A stretch of DNA of 64,000 nucleotides from Arabidopsis thaliana (GCF_000001735.4 NC_003075.7:14013001-14077000); one strand, 5' to 3'; positions 11,630-22,015 are shown, numbered from the stretch's first letter. Notes: generated by a model from the sequence alone, not told the origin. Numbers and translations are program-made.

Positions 11630-12121
11630 TCAAGAAGATGAAGAGTAATAAGAGTTAAAGAAGACAAAGTAAGCAATAACAGCACAAAGAAGAGCCACAA
11701 AGTTTCCTTCTTTAAGAAGAACCTTAAACACATAACCAGCAATTTCTTTCGTCACTTTCCTTCCTTCAATCACCACTTTCTTCCTCGACTTTACGGGGAA
11801 CGCTATTGTCACCACTACCGATATCCAGATCACAACGATCGCTGGCACAGCGATGAACAGAGCTGCCGCCATAGATAGAACTCCGAACACCGCACCAAGA
11901 AGAACCGACGCGTAAATAGCAGGCAAACCAGATGATGTCTGATGATTCTCTCCGTACCAATTCACTATCGAATTCAACGAATTTCTTGAAGAAGACAAAA
12001 GGACCGCGTAGACTACAAGAAACAGACAGACCCATGTTCTCCTCTTGCTTATGACTCTCAAAAACAGCTTGTACGAGGTCATCGTCTCTTGTTCTTCCTT
12101 ATCCGCCATATTTGAGAACAC
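11630..12121 (-). CDS. Small multi-pass membrane protein, copy 2
   Basis: An intact single-exon frame of 163 residues, about 92% identical to copy 1, with the same four hydrophobic segments and Ser-rich end. Changes include Trp to Arg just after the first membrane segment (SSSRNSLN) and AFAG to AFPV between segments 3 and 4. The frame has stayed open, so the protein may still be under constraint, but its surroundings have changed. A SINE lies just past the stop and a solo LTR begins 21 bp before the first ATG, in antisense orientation to the gene. Its promoter must therefore differ from that of copy 1. Function is unknown. Confidence 0.78.
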   Translation of the reverse strand: MFSNMADKEEQETMTSYKLFLRVISKRRTWVCLFLVVYAVLLSSSRNSLNSIVNWYGENHQTSSGLPAIYASVLLGAVFGVLSMAAALFIAVPAIVVIWISVVVTIAFPVKSRKKVVIEGRKVTKEIAGYVFKVLLKEGNFVALLCAVIAYFVFFNSYYSSSS

Positions 12122-12141
12122 CAGATTTTCTTATGATTCTG

Positions 12142-12780
12142 TGTTGGAATTGAAACTTTGATTAAACCTGAAAAAGAGAAAAGCTTCAAGTGGGAAGAAG
12201 ATGAAGAAAAGAGAAGAACCAAAAGCAAAGCAAAAGGAGAAGAAGAAGTTGTCGAAGAAGAAGAGTCAACAGAAGAGATGAGAAAGTCAAAGATGAGGCT
12301 ATTGGGCTAGAGTGAAGCCCACATAGTAAATTAGTAATTGTGTGTTTTGGTTAGTAAATGGGCTATTATTAGAGTTGAGCCCAGATTTTGTGCATATGGT
12401 GTGCTTATAATTAAGCTAAGCTAGAGTAGCTAAAGAGTAGTTGTTAAGAGGAGTTGTGGTGTAAGGTTTAGTAGTTTAACGTTACTTGTGGTTTTAGTCT
12501 AGTCCTTAGGAATAATCATGTCTAAGTGGGAGTAGTTTTAAAGCTAGAATGTTAAGTGTGTGAATGTGTATCTTGTGGTGAAATACCACTATAAGTATGT
12601 GTATTGTGTCTTGTAGAGTTATCCTTGTGATCCATTAGTACAATGTAGACAACTAAAAGAAAAAAAAGAAAAAATCGTTTCTTGTGTTTCTCTCTAAACA
12701 ATAACAAAAACAGAGAGTGTAACAATGAGAGAGAGACATAAAGAATGAGAGTTCTAACCTAGTGTAAAAGGGAGGTAACA
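12142..12780 (+). mobile_element. Solo LTR, Ty1/copia-like
   Basis: A 639-bp insertion starting TGTTGG and ending TAACA (TG...CA with short inverted ends). It is flanked by five-base repeats TTCTG and TTCGG, four of five matching. Unit 1 of the tandem duplication has the empty site (GATTCTGTGTCTGG, near 9957), which fixes both borders. A TATAAG box at 12590-12595 fits the R-region start in this orientation. No internal region, primer-binding site or second LTR remains, so it is a recombined fossil, inserted after the tandem duplication. The 5-bp target duplication and ends suggest copia; the family is not identified. Confidence 0.82.
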
Positions 12781-12913
12781 TTCGGTGTCTGGTTTGGTAA
12801 AGTTATGGTAAATAGTAAAACAATATTTGCAATGTTGCACACTGTCAACATCTCCCAAACGCACCGTTTCATAAACCAAAGTGATTAGTGATTGATTAGT
12901 AATACTTGCACTG

Positions 12914-13560
12914 TTGCACATAGTAATAAGAGAATATCAACTTCAATGTTTTTGAATTGAACAATGAACCTACCAAAAAAGTAGTTACTGTTAGGCATTT
13001 GACATGATGATTTTAGGATTAATATATACTAGGTCCTATTAATACTATGATGCTTACAGGTGACGAATAATTTGAGTTATGTGCGATATGTTTGAAAGAA
13101 TTAAAGAGGAGAATCAAGAAGAAGATGAATATTTGACATTTCAAAGCTGACTTTTTTGACGAATAAGTTCATCATTATTCACACCTATAAATGTGGACAG
13201 CGAAATACCAAGTCCAACAATTTCACGATTAATTCCAAGTGGCTTGGATCAAGAAATATACAAAAACAAAATTCCAAATGCTTAGGAAAATAAATAAACG
13301 AGAGATCAAATTATCACGGCGGATATTATTTCGTCCACATTTGTTGTTCAAACAGATTTCTAACACATATAATTAGCATATATACATTAAACAACATTAT
13401 CTCCTTAATAATTTTGACTCTGGAACAGATCTTTCCAGTTTCAGACAATATATTTGAACAATCGGTTCGTTGAATCGAGAACAAACCAATCAAATCTCTT
13501 TTGACAAAGCTCTTCTTCTTCTTCCCATAAAACTTCACAACGGCACACGTCTACGAAAAA
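12914..13560. other. Intergenic DNA upstream of the lectin kinase
   Basis: AT-rich promoter region and 5' leader of the next gene; no coding exon is seen. A short CT/AAG-rich leader (about 13500-13575) precedes the ATG. Confidence 0.5.
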
Positions 13561-13576
13561 ACCTCTCTCAGTCATC

Positions 13577-15622
13577 ATGTTCTCTAAAGTTTCCATTCTT
13601 CTCTTTTCCCTCGCATCCCTACTCTTGTTCCGATCAACCACAGGCATCGAATTCATCTACAACTCCAATTTCACCACAACCAACACACTTCTCCTCGGCA
13701 ACGCCACTGTTAAATCTCCACCGTCGATCCTCACCCTCACCAACCAAACCACTTTCTCCATCGGACGTGGCCTCTACCCTTCAAGAATCAACGCCTCCTC
13801 CTCCTCTGCCTCGCCGTTACCTTTCGCCACATCATTCATCTTCTCCATGGCTCCTTTTAAACACCTCTCTCCTGGCCACGGCTTCGCCTTCGTCTTCCTT
13901 CCTTTCTCCGAAACCTCCGCCGCAAGCTCATCTCAGCATCTCGGCCTCTTCAACTTCACCAATAACGGTGACCCCAATAGCCGAATCTTCGCCGTTGAAT
14001 TCGATGTTTTCGCTAACCAAGAGTTCAACGACATCAACGACAACCACGTCGGCGTCGACGTCAATTCTCTCACTTCCGTTGCATCTGAAACTGCAGGTTT
14101 CTATGGAGGCAGAGACGGCCAGAGATTCACGGAGCTGAAGCTTAACAGTGGCGAGAATTATCAGGCGTGGATCGAGTTTAATGGGTCAGCGATCAATGTC
14201 ACGATGGCTAGAGCTAGCTCTAGAAAGCCCATAAGACCACTCATAAGCATTCCATTAAATCTCACTGGAGTCTTACTTGATGATATGTTCGTTGGATTCA
14301 CTGCCTCCACAGGACAACTAGTGCAGAGCCATAGGATTCTCTCATGGAGTTTTAGTAACTCCAATTTCTCCATTGGTGATGCTTTGATCACTAGGAATCT
14401 ACCTTCGTTTAAATTGTCAGGTGACTCTGTTTTGAAGTCTAAAGGCTTCATTGCTGGGGTCTCTAGTGGTGTTGTGTTGTTAGTCTCTGTTATTGGGCTC
14501 CTCTGTTTCTACGTTGTAAGGCGTCGAAGGCAGAGACTAGAAGGAGACGTGGAAGATTGGGAAACAGAGTATTGGCCTCACAGAGTGCAATACAAAGATG
14601 TTTTGGAAGCAACAAAAGGGTTTTCCGATGAGAACATGATCGGATACGGAGGGAATTCTAAAGTGTACAGGGGAGTGTTGGAAGGTAAAGAAGTTGCGGT
14701 TAAGAGAATAATGATGAGTCCTCGAGAGAGCGTTGGCGCGACGAGTGAGTTCTTAGCTGAGGTCTCGAGCTTAGGGAGGTTGAGACACAAGAATATAGTT
14801 GGACTAAAAGGTTGGTCTAAGAAAGGAGGAGAGAGTCTGATATTGATTTACGAGTATATGGAGAATGGAAGTGTCGATAAGCGGATATTTGATTGTAACG
14901 AGATGTTGAATTGGGAGGAAAGAATGAGAGTGATAAGAGACCTAGCCTCAGGGATGTTGTATCTACACGAAGGGTGGGAGACAAAGGTGTTACATAGAGA
15001 TATAAAGTCAAGCAATGTGTTGCTTGACAAGGATATGAACGCGAGGGTAGGTGATTTTGGGTTGGCTAAGTTGCAGAACACTAGTAAAGAGATGGTTAGC
15101 ACGACACATGTTGTTGGAACAGCGGGTTATATGGCGCCTGAGTTGGTTAAGACAGGGAGAGCATCAGCGCAAACCGATGTGTATAGCTTTGGAGTGTTTG
15201 TGTTGGAGGTAGTGTGTGGAAGGAGGCCAATAGAGGAAGGAAGAGAAGGGATAGTGGAATGGATATGGGGACTAATGGAGAAAGACAAAGTGGTTGATGG
15301 TTTAGACGAGAGAATAAAGGCGAATGGAGTGTTCGTGGTCGAGGAAGTGGAGATGGCTCTGAGAATAGGACTGTTGTGTGTGCATCCTGATCCGAGAGTG
15401 CGTCCGAAGATGAGACAAGTGGTGCAGATATTGGAACAAGGGAGATTAGTGGAGGATGGTGGTGAAAGGGAAATAAGCTTGTTGGAGAGAGTGAAGAGCT
15501 CTTACTTGTTGGAAACTGGTGAGGGAAGCAGACAACAACATCCCACGTTCCAAGATGTATGGAATTCGTCTTCTTATTCTAATTCCTTCCAAACTTATGA
15601 TTCTATTCTTCATGGAAGGTGA
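13577..15622 (+). CDS. LECRK72: L-type lectin receptor-like kinase (LecRK-VII.2)
   Basis: An intronless 681-residue receptor kinase, the usual structure and length for the family. Seen: signal peptide (1-23); legume-lectin domain (about 24-268) with FNFTNNG and the metal-site region VEFDVFANQEFNDINDNHVG (139-158); one transmembrane helix (about 290-314) followed by RRRRQR; and a kinase domain (about 350-620) with glycine loop GYGGNSKVYRG, VAVK lysine 376, HRD 473-475, DFG 493-495 and APE 520-522. The HRD arginine makes it an RD kinase, and all catalytic residues are present. The third glycine of the loop is Ser, which I believe is usual for this subclass. It acts at the plasma membrane. Lectin receptor kinases sense extracellular ligands; the ligand here is not deducible. 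Clade assignment is from memory of the locus. Confidence 0.93.
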   Translation: MFSKVSILLFSLASLLLFRSTTGIEFIYNSNFTTTNTLLLGNATVKSPPSILTLTNQTTFSIGRGLYPSRINASSSSASPLPFATSFIFSMAPFKHLSPGHGFAFVFLPFSETSAASSSQHLGLFNFTNNGDPNSRIFAVEFDVFANQEFNDINDNHVGVDVNSLTSVASETAGFYGGRDGQRFTELKLNSGENYQAWIEFNGSAINVTMARASSRKPIRPLISIPLNLTGVLLDDMFVGFTASTGQLVQSHRILSWSFSNSNFSIGDALITRNLPSFKLSGDSVLKSKGFIAGVSSGVVLLVSVIGLLCFYVVRRRRQRLEGDVEDWETEYWPHRVQYKDVLEATKGFSDENMIGYGGNSKVYRGVLEGKEVAVKRIMMSPRESVGATSEFLAEVSSLGRLRHKNIVGLKGWSKKGGESLILIYEYMENGSVDKRIFDCNEMLNWEERMRVIRDLASGMLYLHEGWETKVLHRDIKSSNVLLDKDMNARVGDFGLAKLQNTSKEMVSTTHVVGTAGYMAPELVKTGRASAQTDVYSFGVFVLEVVCGRRPIEEGREGIVEWIWGLMEKDKVVDGLDERIKANGVFVVEEVEMALRIGLLCVHPDPRVRPKMRQVVQILEQGRLVEDGGEREISLLERVKSSYLLETGEGSRQQHPTFQDVWNSSSYSNSFQTYDSILHGR

Positions 15623-15749
15623 AAAAACTAGCCTGGGAGTATTTTTTAATCGAATTTCTATACTATTAGTTTATACATGCTGTGTGATTCTTTTGTATAT
15701 AAGATTGTATGTATTTGATGACTAAATTGCATGAATCATTTTGGGATGA

Positions 15750-16250
15750 TGGTAGGGGCCTGTGACTGTTATTTATTATTATTACTATCAATTATAATGA
15801 TATTAAAATTGAATTATGTTGTAACATAGTGACAAAACAAATATCATATTAATAATAAAAAATTAAAATATAAATTTCTTAAATAAATGACTAAATAAAT
15901 ATTCTCAACAAACAAAATGCATATGTATATTCATTCATTTATTCTTTTAATATCCAAAAATTGCATTAAGAAGTGGAACAAACTGATAAAAATTATGGAC
16001 CTTCGGGATTATGATGATAAATGTTGTTTTGATTCGTCAAATTATCCAGACGATTTTTTTCCATGTTTCCAACACAAGTTACATCCAAAATGATTGTTAA
16101 CACCTCCAGAAACAGAATGGAGAAAAACAGAGACGCTTTTGTTAAGTGAAGTTTCCTCTCTGGGAACATGTTTATTGAATACAAGAAGCAAACAGGTCCT
16201 ATAGAGTTCCAATACAATATCAAACCAAAACCAAAAAAAAAAGCAATTTA
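15750..16250. other. AT-rich convergent spacer
   Basis: 3' flanks of the lectin kinase and of the ribosomal protein gene. The stretch 15780-15960 is almost pure A/T. No gene is seen. Confidence 0.6.
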
Positions 16251-16293
16251 CCATAACAGAGAAGCTCTTGTTGCAATTGCGGGAACAAAGATA

Positions 16294-17926
16294 CTAGTGA
16301 GACGACCGTACCAACTCTGAGGACCGATGATTGGCTTTGGTACCTCTGCGGTTCCATATTGGACTTGTCTCGATGAGCTTGTGTGGTACAAGCTGTCTCT
16401 CCCGTTTGCTTTTCTTCTTAAAATTGTGAACTTTGAGCCTTGCAATCTCAGCTTCTTCCTCTGGAGTCGTCTCTCTAACTATGACTGTTAGGCGACACCG
16501 GGGTATTGATATAATCCCGCTTCTTCCTTTTGCATGGTAAGCTACCTTCTTCCCAAACAGTCCCTTCCCAACAAATGCTTCCGCTGCAATCACATATCAC
16601 AAGCTTAGATGAAATACATCGTTCTGGCATATCATGTTTGCTTCCTTAAAGTACCAATCGGCGAACTCTCTAAAATATCACGTTCTCTTTTTAAATGTAA
16701 AACAAGGAAATCAGGGATCCAGAATCAGTTTTACATACCAACAAGGAGACGGTCAGGATCTAGTCCATGGTTATGAGTAGCATTTGCCCGGGCAGCGTGG
16801 ATAACCTGCAGTATAATGTATTTAACTCCTTTAAGCATTGTATTAACAAAACAAGTTGTATGCTAAGTATCATTAGATGAGGAAAGTTATCAAATGCCTG
16901 GAGAGGAGATTAGACTAGACACTCGAAATCCAACAGTGATTTGTTTGTAAACTCGGATCTCAGAGATTACCCGGTACACAGTTTGTGCAGCTCGTTTGAC
17001 TGTGACCTGCAATTGGATCAAAGCATCTTCAACACGCATGCCACGGACTAGTGCTGCAACCAGGTTGACCTTCTTAGGACTCTGAAAACAAGCAAGGTTG
17101 GGCACATTATATAACTAGATTGAGATGGAAAAATATTAAACGAAATGGAGCAGATCATCTGAAAAGTAAAACTGTTCTAGGAGTTAAAGAAGACACCTGC
17201 TTTATAGACTTGAGGACAGCCTGAACTTTCTGACGCTTTGGGATAATCTTCTGCTCTTCTTCTTTTCCACTACCCAACAGAGCTGGAGATGACAAAGGTG
17301 ATGATACAGGCTCTTCACTCGCCTGCAATTGTCTCGAGGTAGAGATCCCCTGAAAACATACCCAAATTGAAATTTCATACCCTAAAGTACAGGTCCCTAA
17401 GTTGACTAGAGACGCATAGTTCCAAAAGATGAGTCTCTTCGCCTAATTCACATGGATAACAGATATAGTCTCCCACTAGCAACATTCTCACTTCCCAAAT
17501 TTTGAAATTCGATTTTTCAATGCAGCAACAAATTTGCTATATCAGGAAACAAGAAACTCCAATCTCAGTAAAACACAAAAGAAATGTCGATTCAAATGCA
17601 TTACCAGTTGTTGTAGATGATGATACAGTGGTCTGGAGGAGTAGGATGGTCTCAGGAGACTCTGCAAGTAACCTATAATCACCAGCAAAAAAACTCAACT
17701 CAAACACACAATTCACAAACACGAAGACCAGATAACACATGCCCTTTGAAAGACCCACTAAGAAACACACTAGATTTCGGAAATGATCAAAAAGTCAACC
17801 TTGTGAGAAAGGGGATTCTAAATTCCGAGTAGAAGAAGAGTAATTTGCTGTAGAAATGTGACTGTTCTTCACTCTTCTACCAACTTGACGAATAACAGTC
17901 TGCAAATTCCTCTTCCAACCCACCAT
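16294..17926 (-). CDS. Mitochondrial-type ribosomal protein uL22 (L22p/L17e)
   Basis: Six minus-strand exons (17926-17800, 17672-17605, 17349-17197, 17081-16971, 16805-16739, 16583-16294) join in phase to 271 residues. The L22 core begins at SPKKVNLVAALVRGMRVEDA and runs through VKRAAQTVYRVIHAARANA and THNHGLDPDRL to GRSGIISIPRCRLTVIV; uL22 binds 23S-type rRNA and lines the peptide exit tunnel. The ~140-residue N-terminal extension starts MVGWKRNLQTVIRQVGRRVK, which is basic and free of acidic residues like a mitochondrial presequence, then carries a Ser/Pro linker. Plastid L22 is chloroplast-encoded in Arabidopsis, so mitochondrial targeting is the better inference. Two TGGGCC motifs upstream (18082-18087, 18127-18132) fit site II promoter elements common in organelle-protein genes. 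I take it as AT4G28360. Confidence 0.9.
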
Positions 17927-18081
17927 TTTGTTTCTGAAAACGCTAAGGATATGAATCAGAGAATGTAAACGATTGGCTCAATGCCGGTTCTACGGGTTTT
18001 CGAGGAGTTGCATCTGAAGCTACAGTACTACTGAAGAAACAAAATTAGGTTTTGTGGGGAAGATGATGAACACACCAAATT

Positions 18082-18132
18082 TGGGCCGAGCCCGTTACGT
18101 TTAAGCTTTGAGAAAAGGCTGGATTATGGGCC
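18082..18132. promoter_or_regulatory. Paired TGGGCC (site II) elements upstream of uL22m
   Basis: TGGGCC occurs at 18082-18087 and 18127-18132, 150-210 bp upstream of the uL22m ATG. Such TCP-bound motifs are frequent in plant ribosomal and mitochondrial gene promoters. Confidence 0.5.
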
Positions 18133-18424
18133 TATGACATCCGAGTTTATTTTATCTTTTTGGTTTCTATCCACATTTGATTGTTGAGAAATTAATAATA
18201 TTGTTTTATCTTATGTTTAATTAGTAAGAGCTTATTAAAATTTATTTTATGGATTTTATTATACATTTAATTTATAGAAAAAAAATTCTAGTTTAAATGC
18301 ATTAAATTCCGGTATATTAACTTTTAGAAAGATATTTTTTGAAGTAATTAGTTTTGATAAGTTTAAGAACCTAATGTGTTTTGTAATTATTATTAAAATA
18401 TGTTGATGTTTTTGCTTTCTACAC

Positions 18425-18563
18425 TTGCAGGTCCGTGCGATAGGAGAAGGGATGAGATTTAGATTTGGACATGTAGATGATGAACTAGCACATATTAGGG
18501 ATCAACACCAGCAACTAATTTCTCTTCTCTGTGCCATTGCAGCAAATATAAGAGGTGACGGAG
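18425..18563 (+). pseudogene. Coding-like relic interrupted by a hAT insertion
   Basis: After a good splice-acceptor-like CTACACTTGCAG (18421-18432), an open stretch reads VRAIGEGMRFRF, then HVDDELAHIRDQHQQLISLL. Its composition is unlike the surrounding A/T DNA (higher GC, helix-like Leu/Gln spacing). The hAT element at 18564 interrupts it. I see no upstream exon, start or promoter, so it appears to be a stranded exon of unknown origin rather than a working gene. The family is not recognised. Confidence 0.4.
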
Positions 18564-18956
18564 CAGAGCCGTGCCAAGGTCAATGGTTGCCGGAGGCGGC
18601 CAAATGAAATTTGCCCCAATTCACAAGCAAAGATGCTTATAATAATAGAAGTAAAAGTGTTTACAAAAATAAATTGTCATATGACAAAAGATTCAAAGTT
18701 AATTTTTTTAACCAATTCTATATCGAATGCTTTAACCTAAATTTATAATGCTTTGTTCTGTTTTATTTATTTATTCTGTGAATATTTTTCTATTTTTAAT
18801 TCTATATTTTTATTATTTAGGTAAATGTAAGTGATTTGTCAATATTAAACCTATGAAACTAAAGTTATCTTGTAAAAATATATGCTCCTAAGTTTTTTTC
18901 AAAAATTTGAGGACGTAGGCGAATGTTTCTTTCTTTTGCCTTGAGGCACGGCTCTG
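18564..18956. mobile_element. Non-autonomous hAT-type DNA transposon, 393 bp
   Basis: The ends CAGAGCCGTGCC (18564-18575) and GGCACGGCTCTG (18945-18956) are perfect 12-bp inverted repeats with an imperfect continuation (AAGG and CCTTGA). Perfect 8-bp target duplications TGACGGAG flank them at 18556-18563 and 18957-18964, the hallmark of hAT elements. The interior is A/T-rich and too short for a transposase, so it is a MITE-like deletion derivative that needed a transposase in trans. The perfect duplications suggest fairly recent insertion. Confidence 0.92.
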
Positions 18957-18964
18957 TGACGGAG

Positions 18965-19489
18965 TCCCACCACCTTTGGTGGGTAAATTTATTAGAGGTC
19001 CTTAGGTGGTTGGAGGTGGAAGCTATACTTGTGTATTATTTCATAATATTGCCCATTTCATCAAGTTGTTGGCCTATCAGTTTTGTCTTATCATCCACTG
19101 CTTGAAAATCTTGTTCTAGTCGCATGAAAATCTCCTAATAAAATTTTAAGATAGTTAAGAGACTTTGTTGTTTTTTTGATGGTCAATAGCAAATGGTAGT
19201 AGATACCCGCATTTTTATGAATCTATATCATATTCCAAACAAAAGACTTCCAAACAGGAGCGTCCATACTAGAGACATTAGAGATCCAGAATCAAACTTT
19301 CAACTTTCGACCCAAGGGCTGGTATTAGTCTTACAACAGCCACATCCACAACAAGAGGCAAGCTCTTCAACAAAAAAGAGTCAATCGGCTTTATGATTGA
19401 GTTAACAACCTAAATACCAACTATTTCATTGGTAATTTGATCTGCAAAAACATACAATAATTAACATAATTTAAATTTTTTGTCATATA
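18965..19489. other. Intergenic DNA between the hAT element and tRNA-Lys
   Basis: No gene is recognised. A 67-codon frame at 19193-19396 has no supporting feature. An A/T-rich leader with CAA motifs precedes the tRNA. Confidence 0.5.
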
Positions 19490-19561
19490 GCCGTCTTAGC
19501 TCAGTGGTAGAGCGCGTGGCTTTTACCCACGAGGCCGTGGGTTCGATCCCCACAGACGGCG
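19490..19561 (+). tRNA. tRNA-Lys(UUU)
   Basis: A 72-nt cloverleaf: acceptor GCCGTCT/AGACGGC, D arm GCTC-AGTGGTA-GAGC, anticodon stem CGTGG/CCACG with loop CTTTTAC (anticodon TTT), a five-base variable loop, and T arm GTGGG-TTCGATC-CCCAC, with discriminator G. All stems pair fully. No intron is present and CCA is not encoded, as expected for a nuclear tRNA. A T run just downstream (from 19569) serves as Pol III terminator. Confidence 0.97.
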
Positions 19562-20011
19562 GTAGTATATTTTTTTTGTTAACTCCTTGACATATTCTCT
19601 CTATTGGATTTCGGTGTACCGGTTTAATATATTGATTAAAGTTAAATTGTTCAAACCATTCTTATATGTACAAAAAGTGTATAAGATCTATTTATATGTT
19701 TCAACAAGATTTTAGTTTGTGTGGAGAAGTTTTATTGCATGAGCTATGTGAACTCTACATATTCGTCGTATATATTCATATTAGTGTGATCATAATTAAA
19801 ACACAAAATAAAAACATTCGCATCTAATCAATACAAAAAAACATCTTAAATATTTTCTTTAGTAAGAACAAAAACGAGACAGCGGAAACATTAAAAATGG
19901 GTTACAAGATGCTTCAAACATACAAATAAAAAGGCACATAAATATGAAACTCAATGGTAGAGTAATTAATACCCTCACAAATTTAATGACTAGCGACAAT
20001 ATATAAACCCC
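19562..20011. other. Spacer between tRNA-Lys and ENODL3
   Basis: The tRNA terminator, then A/T-rich DNA and probably the ENODL3 3' UTR (about 19900-20011). No other gene is seen. Confidence 0.5.
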
Positions 20012-20688
20012 TCAAAACAGAGAACTTATCATAATCACAAGAACCACCATCCCCGGACCAACCAAACCGGCCGAATTGGGAGCTGTAGCCGGTCCTGGAG
20101 CTGGAACACGAGAGTTTGAATCAGATGATGGTTCCACTCCTGGAGAAGGCCCCGGCGAAGACAACTCCTGATGGACCGGAGACGGGGAGGGAGAGGTATG
20201 ACGAGGAGAGTGGCTGTGGTGGACGGTGGACAAGACCTTGACGGCTAGCTTCTGACCTTTAAGACAGTTTTGAGAGTTGCCACTAATGAAAAAGTAGGAA
20301 CCTGAGTGGCTAAGTAGGAAGAGAGAGTCTCCGTCTGAGAGGGAAGTCAGGGGGTGTGTCGTGTTGCATGTGTTGTACTCTTGTTCAGTCACCTCCAACA
20401 CTGAATCTTTTCCCTTGGCGTACTTAAAATCTTGTAAAAATCAAAATTACTATGCATTAATATTGACACATTGTGTATATATAGTAGAGAAGAGGAAATA
20501 GACTTACGAAGAGTGTCGTTGACTTGAAACCGGTTTCGGTGAGACCAATGAGAATAATCTTCGGAAGGAGTCGGGACCCAACCATCTTTCCCACCAACAT
20601 AGAACTTGTATCCATTTGATATCGTAAACCCTAAACCCATCAACATCACAAACATAAGGTAAAGATCAAACCTCATGACCAAACCCAT
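20012..20688 (-). CDS. ENODL3: Early nodulin-like phytocyanin, GPI-anchored
   Basis: Two exons (20688-20508, 20430-20012) join through a split His codon to 199 residues. Seen: an N-terminal signal peptide (about 1-26); a plastocyanin-like domain (about 27-130) with FYVGGKDGW, HFKYAKGKDSV and the paired cysteines of YNTCNTTHPL and SQNCLKGQKL; a Pro/Ser-rich arabinogalactan-type stretch (SPSPSP, GPSPG, PAPGPA; about 140-180); and a hydrophobic C-terminus (MVVLVIMISSLF) typical of a GPI signal. The copper-ligand His expected just before the second cysteine is Asn, so like other ENODLs it should not bind copper. It acts at the cell surface or plasma membrane; exact role unknown. A (CA)10-type run (20744-20763) lies in its 5' leader. 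Confidence 0.93.
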
Positions 20689-20743
20689 CTCCGATGCAAA
20701 ACGTTAATCAAACCCCAACTTCTTACTAACTCTTTTGAAGTGA

Positions 20744-20763
20744 GTGTGTGTGTGTGTGTGTGT
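20744..20763 (+). repeat. (GT)n microsatellite
   Basis: An uninterrupted GT run, reading CA on the ENODL3 coding strand, in that gene's 5' leader or promoter. Confidence 0.9.
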
Positions 20764-21990
20764 TTGCAACCTCAAGAGGTGCTTATTTATGGTGAAAGTA
20801 AAGAAAACATAGCCGTTAGGTCAAGCTTTTTGGGCTGTGCATCGATTACCTAAAGAAATGCGAATTAAGTAGAAGCGTTTTGGTTTTGCTCCTGTCTTCT
20901 TTTGAACACGTCTCGACATGCAGTGGACTTAACGGCTATCTACCTTTAATTTTTCACTTTCTTTCTCACAAACAAACATTTCTCACTCAGATCTTGTAAT
21001 TATTTAGCCATCAAATATAAAATTGTAATCCTTTAGTATTTATTATTATTTAAAACTTACGTTACATATTGTTTTATTTTATATTTCAATTTACAAATCG
21101 ATAAATATCCCAGTGATACAATAATAAAATTTTAGTGGGCCTTTCAAATGGATTGGGTATGTTGTAAGAAAGGCTTTGCAGTTTCTTCTCCTCTACCTTT
21201 AAAGCCCAACTATTAGTAGAAGACTGAATCCTTTTTGATTGTCTTGTAGTTTACACAATGTACACAATCTTTCTCCTAATTTTATACTCTTTCTCCTCTA
21301 CTTTTAAAACATCAACTACTGTAGTTGGACAATATTAGAAATTGTTTACTTTCTATAATGAGGATTTAGTGGGGGTGAAGGATCTAATTAAATATTTGAT
21401 GATCGTTCCTAAACTGTGAGATCGAAATATACAAATTTCTACTTATGTTTTAGTCCAAAAAAAAACGTAATAGATTGGTACAAATCCTTTTTGAGGAAAA
21501 AAGAAGTTTTAAGGCGTAAAGAAAAGACCTGAGAATATGAAACCTCAACTAACTAATTTATCAATTGAACCTTCCTTCGTTTATAACAGAAAAAGCTAAT
21601 AAATAAAAATAAAAATAAAAATCAGAGAGACCAAAAAGAAGTTTCGACTTGTTCAACAATTGAGTTATTGAAGAATACGTTTGATTGAGAAGCTTCAACG
21701 ACCGCAATTGCCCAAATTCATCAATTGGAGTTTTTTATAAAACAAATTGCATCTTAAGGTTGTTATTGTTGTTGTTGTTTATCTGTCTGTAATCATCTTT
21801 CTATCTGCTGTCTGATACATCTACGAATCTTATGCTGTCTTTTGGGTTTTCTTACACAACCAAAACCAAAGCCTAGTTTTGTTTTGACTTCATTTGAAGC
21901 AAACCTCTTTCTTTCTTCAGTTATGTGGGTTTTTGAGCTAGACTCGAATCAGTTCTGATCCAGTCGGATTTTGTATTGAGTCATAAAGAA
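20764..21990. other. Divergent promoter region between ENODL3 and FLY1
   Basis: No coding exon is seen. The distal part is A/T-rich (21000-21620). A T/G-rich leader with GTTGTTGTT repeats (about 21755-21780) leads into FLY1; some of 21650-22015 is probably FLY1 5' UTR. Confidence 0.5.
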
Positions 21991-22015
21991 GGGATTTTTG
22001 GGGGTTGTGAGTGAT

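Larger units (their letters stand above)
8335..12913. repeat. Direct tandem duplication of ~2 kb (unit 1 8335-10350, unit 2 10351-12913)
   Basis: Both units open with an AGTTAACACCCAAA-type sequence (8335 and 10356) and close with CATAAACCAAAGTGATTAGTG followed by a TACTTRCACTG-type end (about 10300-10350 and 12865-12913). The end of unit 1 abuts the start of unit 2. Each unit holds 3'-flanking DNA with paired TGGGCC motifs, one membrane-protein gene on the minus strand, and its upstream region. Unit 2 is longer because of a SINE and a solo LTR, and shorter by a ~280-bp block seen only in unit 1 (about 9997-10272). Confidence 0.9.

Noticed and set aside
13470-14138. A 222-codon frame overlapping the start of the lectin kinase
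   Set aside because: It is a Ser/Pro/Thr-rich shadow in another frame of a GC-richer coding region; the lectin frame has clear domains.
19193-19396. A 67-residue plus-strand frame near the tRNA
   Set aside because: No domain, promoter or splice context; probably chance.
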